The translations under genes and the position numbers were made by a program. Source: Deltaproteobacteria bacterium (GTDB lineage Bacteria > Desulfobacterota > Desulfarculia > Desulfarculales > Desulfarculaceae). Taken from it: 46,804 bases of DNA. The notes under the pieces are model-generated. The model ran no database searches, was not told the origin of the DNA, and worked only from the letters and a program-made list of their open reading frames with translations. Positions 32,334-42,333 of this stretch are shown in pieces. Position 1 is the stretch's first letter. The number at the start of each line of letters is the position of its first letter. Location: contig JAJZPI010000008.1 in NCBI GenBank assembly GCA_021811275.1, forward strand, positions 1-46,804. Reading direction: 5' to 3'.

Positions 32334-32765
32334 CAAATAGTTATGCCCTGAAGTGTAGCGGGGGTTTGAGTAGAGAGGTTGGCATGGAGCCCCACATGCA
32401 GCCCGTTATATTCGCCCTCGATTGCAAACCTTAACAAGGCATTGAGGCCGCGTGGCGAGCCAACGGCATTCGTTATTAATTGGGTGGCCTGCGCGATTTT
32501 TTTCAGCGGTTTGCAGAAGAAAACGCAAGATTTATTTATTGGCTGTCCGAAGGAATCGATCGCCCGCCAAGGAGCAGCCTGGCGCCTTGATCTCGCGCAC
32601 TTTACTTGCCAAGGTCATTCCCAATTAATAACCTGGGTTCAGCTGGGAACCCTTACCGCGGATATTCCTGAAAACTCACGGGGCGCCGGGGGCGTGGCCA
32701 GCTTCCCGGTCGCGCGCCGAAGAGGAGGGATGTGAAGATGCTGGCCGGCGCAGGCGGGTGATGGA

Positions 32766-35372
32766 TCAACCCTCGCCATCCAGGGCCCGCCTCACGCCTT
32801 GGGCCAATTCGGCAAGTATGATGGGCTTCAACACCAGACGGCTGACCGCCAGTTCTTTGAGGAGCCCGGGGGTGACGTGTTTTTCATCGGCGAAGCCGGT
32901 GGCCAGGATGATGGGCATGACCGCCCCATCACTGCGCACCCTCCTTATCAGTTCGATGCCATCCATGTGCGGCATGGCCAGATCGGTTAGCAGCAGGTCC
33001 GTCTCGCCCGGCCTTTGGCGCAGCATGTCCCACGCCTGCTCACTGGAGTTGCTCACCGTCACCTGGTAGCCCAGGCTTTCCAACATGAACCGCTGCGACT
33101 GGGCTACCGTCTCCTCGTCATCCACCACAAGTATCCGCTCCTGTCCGCGGGGCAGCGCCCGGACCTCCAGGTCATCGCTCGCGCCATCTCCCTGATGCTT
33201 GGGCAGCAGGACCCGAAAGGCGGTTCCCTCGCCCAGGGAGCTACTGACGCTAATATGCCCTCCCAGCTCCTTCACGATGCCGTGCACCACCGACAGGCCC
33301 AGGCCGGTGCCCTCACCCTTGCCCTTGGTGGTGAAAAAGGGCTCGAAGATGCGTTCCATGGTCTGAGGGTTCATGCCGCAGCCGGTGTCCTCCACGGTCA
33401 GGCTTATATACTCTCCAGGCGGCGGCTGCTCCTCGCCGGCGTCTTGGCCGGGGGCGATAGTCACCTCGTCCAGCCCTACCTTTAGTTCCCCCCCCTCGCG
33501 TCCCATGGCCTGGGCCGCGTTGGCGCACAGGTTCATGACTATCTGGTGCAGCTGGCCGGGGTCGGCCACGACCTTCCCCGTGGTCTCCTTGAGGTCCGAC
33601 TGCATGGTGATGGTGGAGGGGATGGTGGCGCGCAGCATTTTGAGTGCTTCCTTGACCAACAGCCTCAGCTCCAGCGGAGACTTCTCCAGCTTGGTCTGGC
33701 GGCTGAAGGCCAGGATTTGCTGCACCAGCTCCCTGGCCCGCAGGCCGGCTTGGTACACTTGCCGGACGTGGTGATGAGCCTTGTCATCCTTGGGCAGGCG
33801 CATCAGGGCCAAGTCGGCGTATCCCAGCACCGCCGACAGAATGTTATTGAAGTCGTGGGCGATGCCTCCGGCCAGAGTGCCGATGGCCTCCATCTTCTGG
33901 GCCTGCCGCAAACGGTCCTCCAGTTGCTGCTTCTCCCTTTGCGCCCTCTTGGCCTCGGTTATGTTCACCAGCACGCTGAGAAGGCAGTCCTGACCCTCGT
34001 ATTCTATGGGGTCGGCCGACCAGAGCAGGTCGAGCTGGCTGCCGTCCTTGCGCCGCATGGCCACTTCCCTTCGTACAGACCTGCCGGTTCTGAGGTGATC
34101 CTCAACCTCTTGGGCTCTCAAGCCGGGATCGACGTAGAGATTCAGTTCCTGGACGGTCTTGCCGATAACCTCCTGGCGTGAAAAGCCGATTTCGGCCAAG
34201 GCGGTGTCGTTTAGCTCCAGCAGGCGGCCCTCGGTCTTGGTGCTGATGGCGAGCATCACCGGGCTGGCGTAAAAAAGTTTTCGGAACTTCTCCTCCGATT
34301 GCAGCAGCGCGGCCTCTCCCCTTTTTCGCTCGGTTATGTCACGGATAACCCCGACCGCGTGCATGCGCCCACGCAGCGTCAGGGGAGCAACCGAAAGCTC
34401 CACGGGAAATTCCTCGCCGTTCCTTCGGAGCGCGTTTAGCTCGATTATCCGGCCCACCGCCTCGCCCTTGCCGGTGCCCTGAAAGCTGGAAAACGCCTCG
34501 CGGTAGGAATCGTGAAAGCGGGAAGGCGCCAGCAGCAGGTGCATGTCCAAGCCCATGACCTCCTCGGCCGCGTAGCCAAAGATATTCTCCGCCGCCCGGT
34601 TCCAAAAGGAGATCCGCCCTTCCTTGTCTATCATCACGATGCCGTCCAGGGCGTTGGCGCTGATGCCGCGGAATTTCTCCTCGCCTTCGGCCAGGGCATC
34701 CTCGGCCAGCTTGCGGCGGCTGTCGGTCCTGATGTTGCGCCAAGTGATGTAGCCCGCCAGCAAGGAGACCAAGACCATCACCCCCGCTCCGACCAGGGTC
34801 AGGTTACGGGTCATGGCATCCATTTCGCGTTGGACGTCGTCCGTGTAGATACCGGTGCCTACAACCCAGCCCCAGGGTTCGAAGAGCCTCACATGGGACA
34901 GCTTGGGCACCAGGCGCGTGGGGTCGTCCTTCCATTGCCAGATATAGGTGACGTAACCTTGGCCTCGCTCTCGAGCCACATCGGCCATCTGCTGGAACAG
35001 GCGGCTGCCATGGCTGTCCGTGTACCTGGACACCTCCAGACCTTCCATGTCGGGCCGGAAGGGATGCATCAAAACCCGGGGGGCGAGGTCGGTCACCCAA
35101 AAATAGTCCTTGCCGTCCTCGCCGTAGCGCATCTGGCGCAAGCGGTCCAGGACCCGGGCCTGGGCCACGTCCCGAGGGAGCAAGCCTGATACTTCTTGTT
35201 GGTGATAGGTGGAGAGCAGCGACCAGACCGAAAGAGTGAGTTCGCTCAGCATCTCCTTTTTTTTGGCCAGGATGGCTTCCTCGGTCCTCGGCAGGACAAG
35301 CCAGAAGACCGTAACCCCGAATAGGACCACGCTAAGCAAGGCCGGCAGAAAGGCGCCCGCGTATCTCTTCAT
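32766..35372 (-). CDS. Cache/PAS hybrid histidine kinase with C-terminal receiver (868 aa)
   Basis: TM1 (~7-28) and TM2 (~195-215) enclose a single Cache domain of the sCache_2 type ([49 protein letters not shown]). Two PAS domains follow ([20 protein letters not shown] and [20 protein letters not shown]), then an NtrB-like HisKA ([20 protein letters not shown]), HATPase ([30 protein letters not shown]) and a receiver ([24 protein letters not shown]). Its kinase core differs from those of the three kinases at 20956-28025. The ATG at 35372 is set by GGAGG with 8-base spacing; a TTG 15 bases upstream is unsupported. No terminator is obvious behind it. Confidence 0.92.
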   Translation of the reverse strand: MKRYAGAFLPALLSVVLFGVTVFWLVLPRTEEAILAKKKEMLSELTLSVWSLLSTYHQQEVSGLLPRDVAQARVLDRLRQMRYGEDGKDYFWVTDLAPRVLMHPFRPDMEGLEVSRYTDSHGSRLFQQMADVARERGQGYVTYIWQWKDDPTRLVPKLSHVRLFEPWGWVVGTGIYTDDVQREMDAMTRNLTLVGAGVMVLVSLLAGYITWRNIRTDSRRKLAEDALAEGEEKFRGISANALDGIVMIDKEGRISFWNRAAENIFGYAAEEVMGLDMHLLLAPSRFHDSYREAFSSFQGTGKGEAVGRIIELNALRRNGEEFPVELSVAPLTLRGRMHAVGVIRDITERKRGEAALLQSEEKFRKLFYASPVMLAISTKTEGRLLELNDTALAEIGFSRQEVIGKTVQELNLYVDPGLRAQEVEDHLRTGRSVRREVAMRRKDGSQLDLLWSADPIEYEGQDCLLSVLVNITEAKRAQREKQQLEDRLRQAQKMEAIGTLAGGIAHDFNNILSAVLGYADLALMRLPKDDKAHHHVRQVYQAGLRARELVQQILAFSRQTKLEKSPLELRLLVKEALKMLRATIPSTITMQSDLKETTGKVVADPGQLHQIVMNLCANAAQAMGREGGELKVGLDEVTIAPGQDAGEEQPPPGEYISLTVEDTGCGMNPQTMERIFEPFFTTKGKGEGTGLGLSVVHGIVKELGGHISVSSSLGEGTAFRVLLPKHQGDGASDDLEVRALPRGQERILVVDDEETVAQSQRFMLESLGYQVTVSNSSEQAWDMLRQRPGETDLLLTDLAMPHMDGIELIRRVRSDGAVMPIILATGFADEKHVTPGLLKELAVSRLVLKPIILAELAQGVRRALDGEG

Positions 35373-35557
35373 TTCCGGGCCCTCCAACTTCCCCCGGCGT
35401 ACGCCGCGCTTGTTCAGGAACTGGCCAGCGATTGGCGATCAATGGTCCAATAATCTCGTCTGAAATAGGCCGCGTCAACAGGATTACCGGAAGGGTGGGA
35501 CGGAAGGCGATAGATGGAGTCTGCCTCATCCATCAGGGCGTGAGGAGGGGCGGAGCG

Positions 35558-35590
35558 AAGGGGAGGCCGCCGCCCTGGCGGCCTCCCCTT
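35558..35590 (-). terminator. Stem-loop terminator after the chemoreceptor gene
   Basis: AAGGGGAGGCCGCC (35558-35571) and GGCGGCCTCCCCTT (35577-35590) form a perfect 14-bp stem with a 5-nt loop, 7 bp after the MCP stop. It lacks a long T-run on the minus strand (the arm itself ends in TT), so it may work with Rho or as a 3' stabiliser. Confidence 0.65.
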
Positions 35591-35597
35591 AAAGGCA

Positions 35598-37496
35598 TCA
35601 GAAGTCGATGAACTCCCCCTGTCCCTGGTTAGGCGCCTTTCTGGCATCCTGGGGGCCCACCCCTGCCTTCAGAGCCATGGAATGGACCGCCGGGCCGAGA
35701 GCGTCCCGCCGGCCAGGCCCGGGCAGCGAAACCCGCCCGGCGGTGAAGCCATTCCCGTCCGTCTCGCCATTGACCACCGCCAGGAGGTCGTCAACAAAGG
35801 TCAGCATGCTGCTGGCCTGTGAATTCATCTCCTCGGAAGCGGCGGCGGTCTCTTCGGCGGTGGCTGCCGCTGTCTGGGTCACCTTGTCCATTTCACCCAT
35901 GGCCTGGTTGATCTGCCCGATGCCCTGGGACTGCTCTTGGGAAGCGGCGGCTATCTCGGCCACCAGTTCGGACACCCTTTGCGCGCTCGAGGAAACCTCG
36001 CCGAATATCCCGTTGGTGCGTTCAACCAGCGCGCTGCCCTCCTTGGTCTTGCTGATGGTGTCCTCGATGAGCCCGGCGGTGTTCTTGGCCGCCTCGGCCG
36101 CCCTTTGAGCCAAGTTGCGCACTTCCTCGGCCACCACGGCGAATCCCGCCCCGGCCTCGCCCGCCCGGGCCGCCTCCACCGCCGCGTTCAAGGCCAACAG
36201 GTTGGTCTGAAAGGATATCTCGTCGATGGTCTTGATTATCTTACTGGTCTGCTCTCCGGCCCTGGTGATATCCCGCATGGCCTGGGTGAGTTCGGCCATG
36301 GCCTGATTGGCCCGGCCCACCACGTCCTTGGCCTCGCTCATGAGTTGGTTGGCCTGGACGGCGTGGTCGGCGTTCTGCCGGGTCATGGATGATATCTCTT
36401 CCAGGGAGGATGAGGTCTCCTCCAGGGCCGCGGCCTGCTCCGAGGAACCCTGAGCCATCTGCTGGCTGGCGGCGGCCACCTGGGAAGAGGCGGCGGCCAC
36501 CTGGGAGGATGCCTCGCTAAGGCCCTCGGCAACCCGGTTGAGGGGACGGGAAATCGCGCGGGACAGCAACATCACCAGAAGTACCGAGGCCAAGAGGGCC
36601 AAGGCGGCGATGACAGCCACCCCGTTGCGGATATCGTGGGCCCCGGCCATGAAATCGTCGGTGTCCTGGGTGGCCACCACGCTCCAGCCGGTGAGCGGCA
36701 CGGGGGCGAATCCGGCCACCTTGGGCGTGCCCTTGAATACGTAGGACTCCACGCCGGTCTGTCCGCCCGTGGCCCGGGCGCTGATTTTTTCCATGCCCTC
36801 CACGGTCCTTATATTGAGCTTGAGCACGAACTCCGGCTTGGGATGGGCGATGATGATCCCGTCCTTCCCCGCCATGAAGGCATAGCCGGTATGCCCGATC
36901 TGGAAACTGGACACCCTGCTTGTCAGGAAGTCTATGTTGAGCACCGCGCCCAGCACCGCGGCCACCTCGCCGCCTTCACCCTTTACCGGCGCCGCGATCA
37001 CCGTCACCGGCTTTTGCGAGGACTTGGAAAACACCACCTGTCCCATCGTGATCTGACCGGCCAGGGCCTGGCGGAAATAGTCGCGGTCACCCACCTGGAC
37101 GCCCAAGGTCGAGCCACCCACGGCATCGGCGAAGATGGCGCCGTTGCGGTCGGCCAGGAACATGGTTTCGTAGTCCTTGCCCACCTCGGCGCGGAATGCG
37201 CTCAGCATACGGCTCGCGGCCTCGACTTCCGCCCTGCCCTCCTCGCGGCCGGCCGTGGCCGCCGCCGCGCGGGTGACCGGCTGGGCGGCCAGCCCGCCGG
37301 CCACCTTCATCTCTTCCGCCAACGCCACCTGCACCATATCGGCCACACGCTGGGCGGTGGCCACGGCGCCTCCCTGCCCCAGCTCGGCCATGGATGCGGA
37401 CGACTTTTGGTAGGAGTAGATCCCGACCCCCAGCAGGGGAATGAGCACCAGGGCCAGACCGCCGATGATCAGCTTTTTGGCCAGCGAAAACCTCAT
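35598..37496 (-). CDS. Methyl-accepting chemotaxis protein with double Cache sensor
   Basis: A 632-residue transmembrane chemoreceptor. TM1 is [20 protein letters not shown] (~10-30); the periplasmic dCache domain (~35-280) has [31 protein letters not shown] and [22 protein letters not shown]2 (~290-312) is followed by a HAMP-like linker and the cytoplasmic hairpin with the conserved tip [20 protein letters not shown] and [20 protein letters not shown]. The tail ends GQGEFIDF, which is only vaguely like a CheR-docking pentapeptide. ATG 37496 was chosen over 37505 because AAGGAG is then 9 bases upstream. It directs motility toward or away from a small molecule, possibly an organic acid or amino acid. 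Confidence 0.95.
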   Translation of the reverse strand: MRFSLAKKLIIGGLALVLIPLLGVGIYSYQKSSASMAELGQGGAVATAQRVADMVQVALAEEMKVAGGLAAQPVTRAAAATAGREEGRAEVEAASRMLSAFRAEVGKDYETMFLADRNGAIFADAVGGSTLGVQVGDRDYFRQALAGQITMGQVVFSKSSQKPVTVIAAPVKGEGGEVAAVLGAVLNIDFLTSRVSSFQIGHTGYAFMAGKDGIIIAHPKPEFVLKLNIRTVEGMEKISARATGGQTGVESYVFKGTPKVAGFAPVPLTGWSVVATQDTDDFMAGAHDIRNGVAVIAALALLASVLLVMLLSRAISRPLNRVAEGLSEASSQVAAASSQVAAASQQMAQGSSEQAAALEETSSSLEEISSMTRQNADHAVQANQLMSEAKDVVGRANQAMAELTQAMRDITRAGEQTSKIIKTIDEISFQTNLLALNAAVEAARAGEAGAGFAVVAEEVRNLAQRAAEAAKNTAGLIEDTISKTKEGSALVERTNGIFGEVSSSAQRVSELVAEIAAASQEQSQGIGQINQAMGEMDKVTQTAAATAEETAAASEEMNSQASSMLTFVDDLLAVVNGETDGNGFTAGRVSLPGPGRRDALGPAVHSMALKAGVGPQDARKAPNQGQGEFIDF

Positions 37497-37572
37497 GGCT
37501 ACCATCTCCTTGACCGTCCGGGCTACTGCCTGCGGGCAGGCCGGTCCGGCCGCATTTATTTCATCCCAGGCT

Positions 37573-37968
37573 TTACCCCGCGCCTTGGCAGGGCCGGGAA
37601 TCCCTACTCCTAACCATTTGGCCCAGAACCTGGGCTATCAGCGACGGCGCGTCCGACCCGCCGGCTAAAAAACGCGGGGCCAGACGGTGGCCCAGGGCGA
37701 CCATCGTATCGTCCTGATTGGGCAGGATAAGCAGCAGCCCCAGGCGTGAAAGTTGATCTCCGAAAGGCTCCAGCACGCGCAGGTCAGCCGGCGATCCAAC
37801 CGCCGCCACCACCGCCGCCCACTCCCGCCCTGGCTGGGAAACCAATTTGGCCAGATGGACTAGGTGGCGGCAAATCTCCCAATCCACCCCGGAGACCTCT
37901 CCGCTCAAAACCTCGGCCAGGGCTACCTCGTCCCCTTGCCAGCCGTCCACATACAAGAGCACCTTCAT
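37573..37968 (-). CDS. Small conserved-looking protein of unknown function (131 aa)
   Basis: I do not recognise the family. The protein has alternating strand/helix pattern ([29 protein letters not shown]) and ends [20 protein letters not shown] plus an amphipathic helix, which suggests a degenerate receiver-like or Rossmann fold without the phosphoacceptor Asp. The final ~15 residues are polar. AAGGG lies close to the ATG at 37968, and its stop is 76 bp before the MCP, so it is probably co-transcribed with it. It lacks the GNxxxGDDG motif of hydrogenase maturation proteases. A signalling adaptor for the chemoreceptor or kinases is a guess. Confidence 0.6.
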   Translation of the reverse strand: MKVLLYVDGWQGDEVALAEVLSGEVSGVDWEICRHLVHLAKLVSQPGREWAAVVAAVGSPADLRVLEPFGDQLSRLGLLLILPNQDDTMVALGHRLAPRFLAGGSDAPSLIAQVLGQMVRSRDSRPCQGAG

Positions 37969-38361
37969 TAACCCTTGATCTCCGCTTAAGTGCGTCCCAG
38001 GGCTAAGCAGGAAGAATGCCAGGTCGGCTTCTCAAGACAATGACAATTAATTTTAGCTATTTACCAATGAGGGCCCTGTGAAGGACAAGGTGTGGGCGGG
38101 AGAAATTCTCAAAATTTGATAATTATCCTATCGTCCCTTGATAAATCCAAAGGCAAAACCGATGGCTGGACAGAGCGAACGACCATGATTCCCGGGCGGA
38201 TGATTGCCAAATTTTCAGGATAAAGCCCACAGCGCTACGAGCGCTTTCAAAACGGTCGGCCTCCCCTCCGGCGAAAGACCGGAGGCAGTGCGGCGTATGT
38301 TGGCGATTGGGGATGGGGGCGGCGAGAAAGAAACCTCCCTCCGCACCCCCGACGGCCGAGG
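37969..38361. other. 393-bp intergenic region between the Ehr-like operon and the small protein gene
   Basis: No gene is supported. AT-rich stretch around 38040-38150, likely holding promoter elements for the 37968 gene, though no good -35/-10 pair was picked out. Two hairpins sit nearer the Ehr operon end: AGCGC-5-GCGCT (38231-38245, then TTTC on the plus strand) and CCTCCGG-7-CCGGAGG (38265-38285), followed on the minus strand ~12 bases later by GTTTTG. The second may terminate the Ehr operon. Confidence 0.5.
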
Positions 38362-39132
38362 TCAGCTGGTCTCGGACAACCTGCCGAGCAGCCGCAATAT
38401 CCCGTCGAGAATGGTCAGGGGATGGGGCGGGCAACCAGGGATGAAGAGGTCCACAGGCAACATGTCGCCGACTCCATCCAAAACTTCTTCATGGCCGGCG
38501 AAGGGCCCGCCGGAAATTGCGCACGAACCCACCACGATCACCACCTTGGGCGCCGGCACCGCCTCGTAGGTCTTGAGCAGGCCCAGGCGCATATTTTGGG
38601 GCACCGGGCCGGTGATCAGCAGGCCGTCGGCATGCCTTGGCGAAGCCACGAAATTGATGCCGAAACGGCCGAGGTCCCACCCTATGGTGGTGAGAACGTT
38701 GGAGTCGGCCTCGCAGGCGTTGCATCCGCCGGCGCTCACCTGCCGCAGATTGAGCGCGCGCGTGAACAGACGCCTTCTGGGGGCGTCCAGGGCCCCGGCC
38801 AAGCATGAGCCCTGGGCATCCGTAACCAGGTCGGCGCGCCGGCTGGCGGCCATGCGATAGTCGAGCGTGAAGCTAAGCCGTTGCGTGGGGCAGACGGGGA
38901 CGCATTCTCCGCAGAACAGGCACCGGCCCATGTCCAGGCCAAGGCGATCCTGATGACGATTCAGAGCCGCGGTGGGGCAGGCGTCCAGGCAACGCTGGCA
39001 GCCGAAGGGGCAATCGCCCGGCGCAAGCTCTGGCCGTCCCAGGTAATTGCCGGGCAACTGGGGCGCGGGGCCATCCGGGTACTTCATGGTCCGGTGCTTC
39101 TGCTGGATTCTGGCCAATAGAATATCTAGCAT
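38362..39132 (-). CDS. Fused ferredoxin + NuoB/HyfI-like subunit of an Ehr-type complex
   Basis: A 256-residue fusion. Residues ~38-90 are a two-cluster [4Fe-4S] ferredoxin (HyfH/HycF-like): C71xxC74xxC77xxxC81P is canonical, while the first group C41xxxC45xxC48xxxC52P has one extra residue. Residues ~110-256 are the NuoB/HyfI domain with the four proximal-cluster cysteines C137 and C140 (GGCNACE), C204 (VGSCAISG) and C234 (PGCPPHP), plus SPRHADGLLITGPV. In Hyf/Hyc these are two separate proteins. It would pass electrons between the soluble side and the membrane arm. It is the last gene of the hyf-like operon, 68 bp after the large subunit. Confidence 0.9.
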   Translation of the reverse strand: MLDILLARIQQKHRTMKYPDGPAPQLPGNYLGRPELAPGDCPFGCQRCLDACPTAALNRHQDRLGLDMGRCLFCGECVPVCPTQRLSFTLDYRMAASRRADLVTDAQGSCLAGALDAPRRRLFTRALNLRQVSAGGCNACEADSNVLTTIGWDLGRFGINFVASPRHADGLLITGPVPQNMRLGLLKTYEAVPAPKVVIVVGSCAISGGPFAGHEEVLDGVGDMLPVDLFIPGCPPHPLTILDGILRLLGRLSETS

Positions 39133-39200
39133 CCGCCTAAAGACCTTCCCAATGCGGTTAAGGAGGGTTTCACGATATTACCTTTGCCCCCAAACATCCG

Positions 39201-40727
39201 TCACAAGTCGTGGCCGCAGTACGACAGGTTGAAGCTCTTGTTGCACAGTGGGAAATCCGATATCTGCTGGCCGCGCAAGGCATGGGCCAGCCCGAACCAG
39301 TTGTGAAAGGAAGGGTCCACGATCTTGTAGCGCGAGAAATGCCCATTGGCGTCCGTGAGAGCCACGTGGCAGATCTCCCCCCGCCAGCCTTCCACCATGG
39401 TTGCCGCCAGACTATTGGGCTTCAGCGGGCTCAAGGGCGTCTGGATCTCCCCGGCCGGGAGATTGGCGAGGTGTTCCCGGACAAATGCGATTGACCTGAT
39501 GGTCTCCAGCCAGCGAACATGAGCCCTGGCGTAGACATCCCCCGAACCGCAGGTGGACACCGGGATCTGCGCGAACTGATAGATGCCTGAGGGCATATCC
39601 GAACGGATATCCCTCTCCACTCCGCAGGCCCGGGCGGCCGGTCCCACCAGGCCCATGGCCTCGCAGTCCTGACGGCTGATGCCTCCCGTGCCCTCGAAGC
39701 GCGCCATGACCGAGGAGGTCTTCCAGAGCAAGCCCAGGGCCACGGCCAGATCCTTTTCCAGGGCATCGAGGCGTCGCTGCAGTTCCGAAGCCTGGGCCCG
39801 GTCGATGTCGTAGCACACGCCGCCCGGCCGAATCATCCGGCGGCCGAACCTGTTGCCGCAAATCAGGGCGGTAAGGTTGAGAAAGTCTCCCCGGATGCGC
39901 CCACAATAGGAGAGCACCGGCAAAAAGCCCACGTCCCCGGCCAGGGCGCCCAAGTCGCCCACATGGTTGGCGATGCGCTCCAGTTCCAGAGCCAGGCCGC
40001 GCAGCATCTGCGCGCGTGCGGAGACCTGATCGCCGGAGAGCGCCTCCAGGGCCTGACTATAGGCCGTGGCATGGCCGATGGTGGTGTCGCCGGCCAGGGT
40101 CTCCATGAGATGGATGGAGCGCGAACCGGGTCCGCCAATCAGGTTCCGCTCCACGCCCCGGTGCTGGTAGCCCAGGGAAATCTCCAGGTGCAGGACCTCC
40201 TCGCCATGACACTGGAACCGGAAGTGCCCCGGCTCGATCACCCCGGCATGCACCGGCCCCACCGCCACCTCGTGGACTTCCTCGCCCTCCACCTGGAAGA
40301 AATCCGTCACCCCGATTTGCGGGCTGGGTTTGGAATCGGCGGCCGAGGGGTTATGGCGATAAGGCGCGTGAAAACGAATGGGCTTGAGCCAGGGATGCCC
40401 CCGGGGCTCCATGCCCCATTGTTCGAAGACCTCTCTTTCGAACCAGTGCAGCTGCGGACAGCGCGGCGTCAGGGACGGGTAATGCCAATCGTCGAAATCG
40501 GCGCGATAAGGGAATAGCAGCGACTGGTTGTCCAGGGCCAGCAGCGCCCACAGGCGCAACCGCCCGTCCTCCAAGGGCTGGCCGAAAAACGCCGAGGCCC
40601 GCATGCCCTGCTCGATGGCCCGGGCCACGGATTCCAGGAACTCCGGCACGGCCATGGCCGGTATGTCGGCGACATCCACGGCCTGACCGTTTGCGATGCC
40701 AGGATGCCCGGAAGCTGAATTGGCCAT
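39201..40727 (-). CDS. Ehr-type large subunit (NuoCD/HyfG-like) without the [NiFe] cysteine set
   Basis: A 508-residue protein. Residues ~30-125 form a NuoC-like 30-kDa domain; the rest is NuoD/HyfG-like (GYQHRGVERNL, ALELERIANHVGDLGALAGD, SGIYQFAQIPVSTCGSGDVY, AHVRWLETI). Where catalytic enzymes have RxCGxCxxxH, this reads ETLAGDTTIGHATAY (209-223), with no cysteine. Where they have DPCxxC near the end, this reads SFNLSYCGHDL, so only C504 is kept and the chain ends without a cleavable extension. It therefore cannot hold a normal Ni-Fe centre, as in the Ehr complexes known from Geobacter and relatives. ATG 40727 follows AGGGG. Role: probably ion translocation coupled to another redox reaction. 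Confidence 0.9.
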   Translation of the reverse strand: MANSASGHPGIANGQAVDVADIPAMAVPEFLESVARAIEQGMRASAFFGQPLEDGRLRLWALLALDNQSLLFPYRADFDDWHYPSLTPRCPQLHWFEREVFEQWGMEPRGHPWLKPIRFHAPYRHNPSAADSKPSPQIGVTDFFQVEGEEVHEVAVGPVHAGVIEPGHFRFQCHGEEVLHLEISLGYQHRGVERNLIGGPGSRSIHLMETLAGDTTIGHATAYSQALEALSGDQVSARAQMLRGLALELERIANHVGDLGALAGDVGFLPVLSYCGRIRGDFLNLTALICGNRFGRRMIRPGGVCYDIDRAQASELQRRLDALEKDLAVALGLLWKTSSVMARFEGTGGISRQDCEAMGLVGPAARACGVERDIRSDMPSGIYQFAQIPVSTCGSGDVYARAHVRWLETIRSIAFVREHLANLPAGEIQTPLSPLKPNSLAATMVEGWRGEICHVALTDANGHFSRYKIVDPSFHNWFGLAHALRGQQISDFPLCNKSFNLSYCGHDL

Positions 40728-40807
40728 GAAGTATGATCCCCTACTCATTTGGAACCCGACGGTCGCATAGGCCCGGCAGAGACGGTTCCCCGCGCCTCTA
40801 TCGTCCG

Positions 40808-42328
40808 CTATTGCACCCCCACCGCCTGGGCCGCCTCCCCCAGAATCCGCCACAAAGGGGGCGGGACGTAGAGCCCCAGCAGCAGGGCCGCGGCTCCCAA
40901 CAGCATGGGGGGAAAGAACGAAAGGCCGGACTCCCCGCCAGGCCAGGGCGAGAGGGCGAGACGCGCCGCGCCCTCCCGGAGGCCGGACGAGTTTTCCGCA
41001 GACTCCCGGGGCATCCCCTGCGCCATGCGCAGCACGATGGCGCCCATGCCCACGAACACCACGCAAAGGATGGCCAGATAGGCCACCGCGACAACCGTGC
41101 GCCCCTGGTCCAGGGCCGACTTCAAAATCACCAGCTCGCTCATGAAGGTGCCGAAGGGCGGCGACCCGGTGATAGCGAAAAATCCCGCCACCCACAAGAC
41201 TCCCGAAATCGGCAGCATGCGGGTCACGCCCTGGACGTCGGCGGTGGATTTGCTGCGGTAGAACGACAGGATGTTGCCGGCCACCAGGAAGAGCATGCCC
41301 TTGGTCAGCGAATGGTTGACCAAGTGGAGCATGGCGCCGAAGTCGGCCTTGCCCCCAAGGCCCATGGCCAGGGACAGTATGCCCATGTGTTCAACGCTGG
41401 AATAGGCCAGCAGGCGCTTGAAATTGGCCTGACGCACGATGAAGGCCGCCGCCACGGCCATGGAGAGCAGGCCGAAGCCCAGGAGCAGGTCGCGGCCAAA
41501 TTGGCCTTCCCCAGCCGCCACCGCCACCTGCTGCACCCTAAAAATTGCCAGGAAGGCGCAGTTGAGCAGTGCGCCGGAGAGCAGCGCCGAGACCAGGGAG
41601 GGCGACTCGCTGTGCGCGTCGGGCAGCCAGGTGTGCATGGGGGCCAAGCCCATCTTGGTGCCATAGCCCACCAGCAAGAAAATGAAGGCGGCCTTGAACC
41701 ACAACACGTGGAGGCTCTGGGCCCGCCCGACCAGGCTGGCCAACAAAAGGGGCACGTGTTCGCGCTCGCCCAGGGTGGAGGCCACGGCCAGGAAGAAGTT
41801 GCCCAAAAGCGCCAGGGCGATCCCCACGGAGCAGATCATGATGTACTTCCAGGTGGCCTCCAGGGAACGGCTGTGACGATGGAAGTAGATGAGCGGCGCG
41901 CTGGCCAGGGTGGTGGCCTCCACCGCCACCCAGAGCAGCCCGAAGTGCTGGCTGACGGTCACCAGGGTCATCATGCCCAGGAAGATGAGCAGGCAACCGG
42001 TGAAGGAGGGCTCCCGGGCGTTGGTGAACAGGAACCCCTCCTCGAAATCCTCGCGCCTGCCCCAGTCCTCCCGCCGCAAATAACCAAGGGCATAAATGGA
42101 AATCATCAGAAAAAGCCCACTGGTCACGCTCAGGAACAACAGGCCGGGCGCATCCAGGAGCAGCCAATCATCCAGGGCGGCGGGCGGCCTCTGAACCCAG
42201 GCCAGGGCGGTCAGGCAGGAATGGCCCATGGCCGTGAGCAACAGCAGGGCCCGGCGCGCGCCGTCGTGCCGAAGGAAAAAGGCGGCCAGGCCCGCTAGCA
42301 GCGGTAGAAGGACCAGAGTTAAGATCAT
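40808..42328 (-). CDS. HyfF-like NuoL/M/N antiporter subunit of the Ehr-type complex
   Basis: A 506-residue polytopic protein with about 13-14 membrane helices. The antiporter core motif region is GYGTKMGLAPMHTWLPDAHS followed by SPSLVSALLSGALLNCAFLA and FKRLLAYSSVEHMGILSLAM, with the conserved Lys/His/Glu of ion-pumping complex I subunits; SLTKGMLFLVAGNIL is a further signature. The start is uncertain: ATG 42328, or a TTG at 42337 that overlaps the previous stop codon. Position in the cluster and length match HyfF. It is the second antiporter-like subunit here, besides the one at 43932-45914. Confidence 0.9.
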   Translation of the reverse strand: MILTLVLLPLLAGLAAFFLRHDGARRALLLLTAMGHSCLTALAWVQRPPAALDDWLLLDAPGLLFLSVTSGLFLMISIYALGYLRREDWGRREDFEEGFLFTNAREPSFTGCLLIFLGMMTLVTVSQHFGLLWVAVEATTLASAPLIYFHRHSRSLEATWKYIMICSVGIALALLGNFFLAVASTLGEREHVPLLLASLVGRAQSLHVLWFKAAFIFLLVGYGTKMGLAPMHTWLPDAHSESPSLVSALLSGALLNCAFLAIFRVQQVAVAAGEGQFGRDLLLGFGLLSMAVAAAFIVRQANFKRLLAYSSVEHMGILSLAMGLGGKADFGAMLHLVNHSLTKGMLFLVAGNILSFYRSKSTADVQGVTRMLPISGVLWVAGFFAITGSPPFGTFMSELVILKSALDQGRTVVAVAYLAILCVVFVGMGAIVLRMAQGMPRESAENSSGLREGAARLALSPWPGGESGLSFFPPMLLGAAALLLGLYVPPPLWRILGEAAQAVGVQ

Positions 42329-42333
42329 GGCGC

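Larger units (their letters stand above)
31932..32765. other. 834-bp intergenic region upstream of the sensor-hydrogenase operon
   Basis: No convincing gene. It is clearly less GC-rich than the genes around it. Contents seen: an inverted repeat near the HD-GYP start (31951-31969), a Fur-like hexamer array (32172-32189), a sigma70-type minus-strand promoter (32214-32243), an AT-rich palindrome (32315-32333), and a small hairpin GGGTTC-6-GAACCC (32635-32652). The plus-strand frame at 32379-32735 has atypical composition and no ribosome site. 32340-32765 otherwise shows nothing I can name. Confidence 0.55.

Noticed and set aside
32405-32480. GCAAACC and nearby GC stems resembling a GEMM (c-di-GMP) riboswitch, attractive next to HD-GYP genes
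   Set aside because: The second conserved block (ACGCAAAGCC-like) and the tetraloop receptor are missing, and the orientation does not precede a gene on that strand.
32379-32735. 118-codon plus-strand frame in the 834-bp intergenic region
   Set aside because: Composition is unlike the genes here, no ribosome site is seen and no domain is recognisable.
37573-37968. The 131-aa protein as a hydrogenase maturation protease
   Set aside because: The GNxxxGDDG motif and metal ligands of the HycI/HyaD family are absent.
38300-38345. GGGGATGGGGGCGGC resembling the start of a fluoride riboswitch
   Set aside because: The conserved GGCTGATGACTCCTAC block does not follow and there is no gene downstream on that strand.
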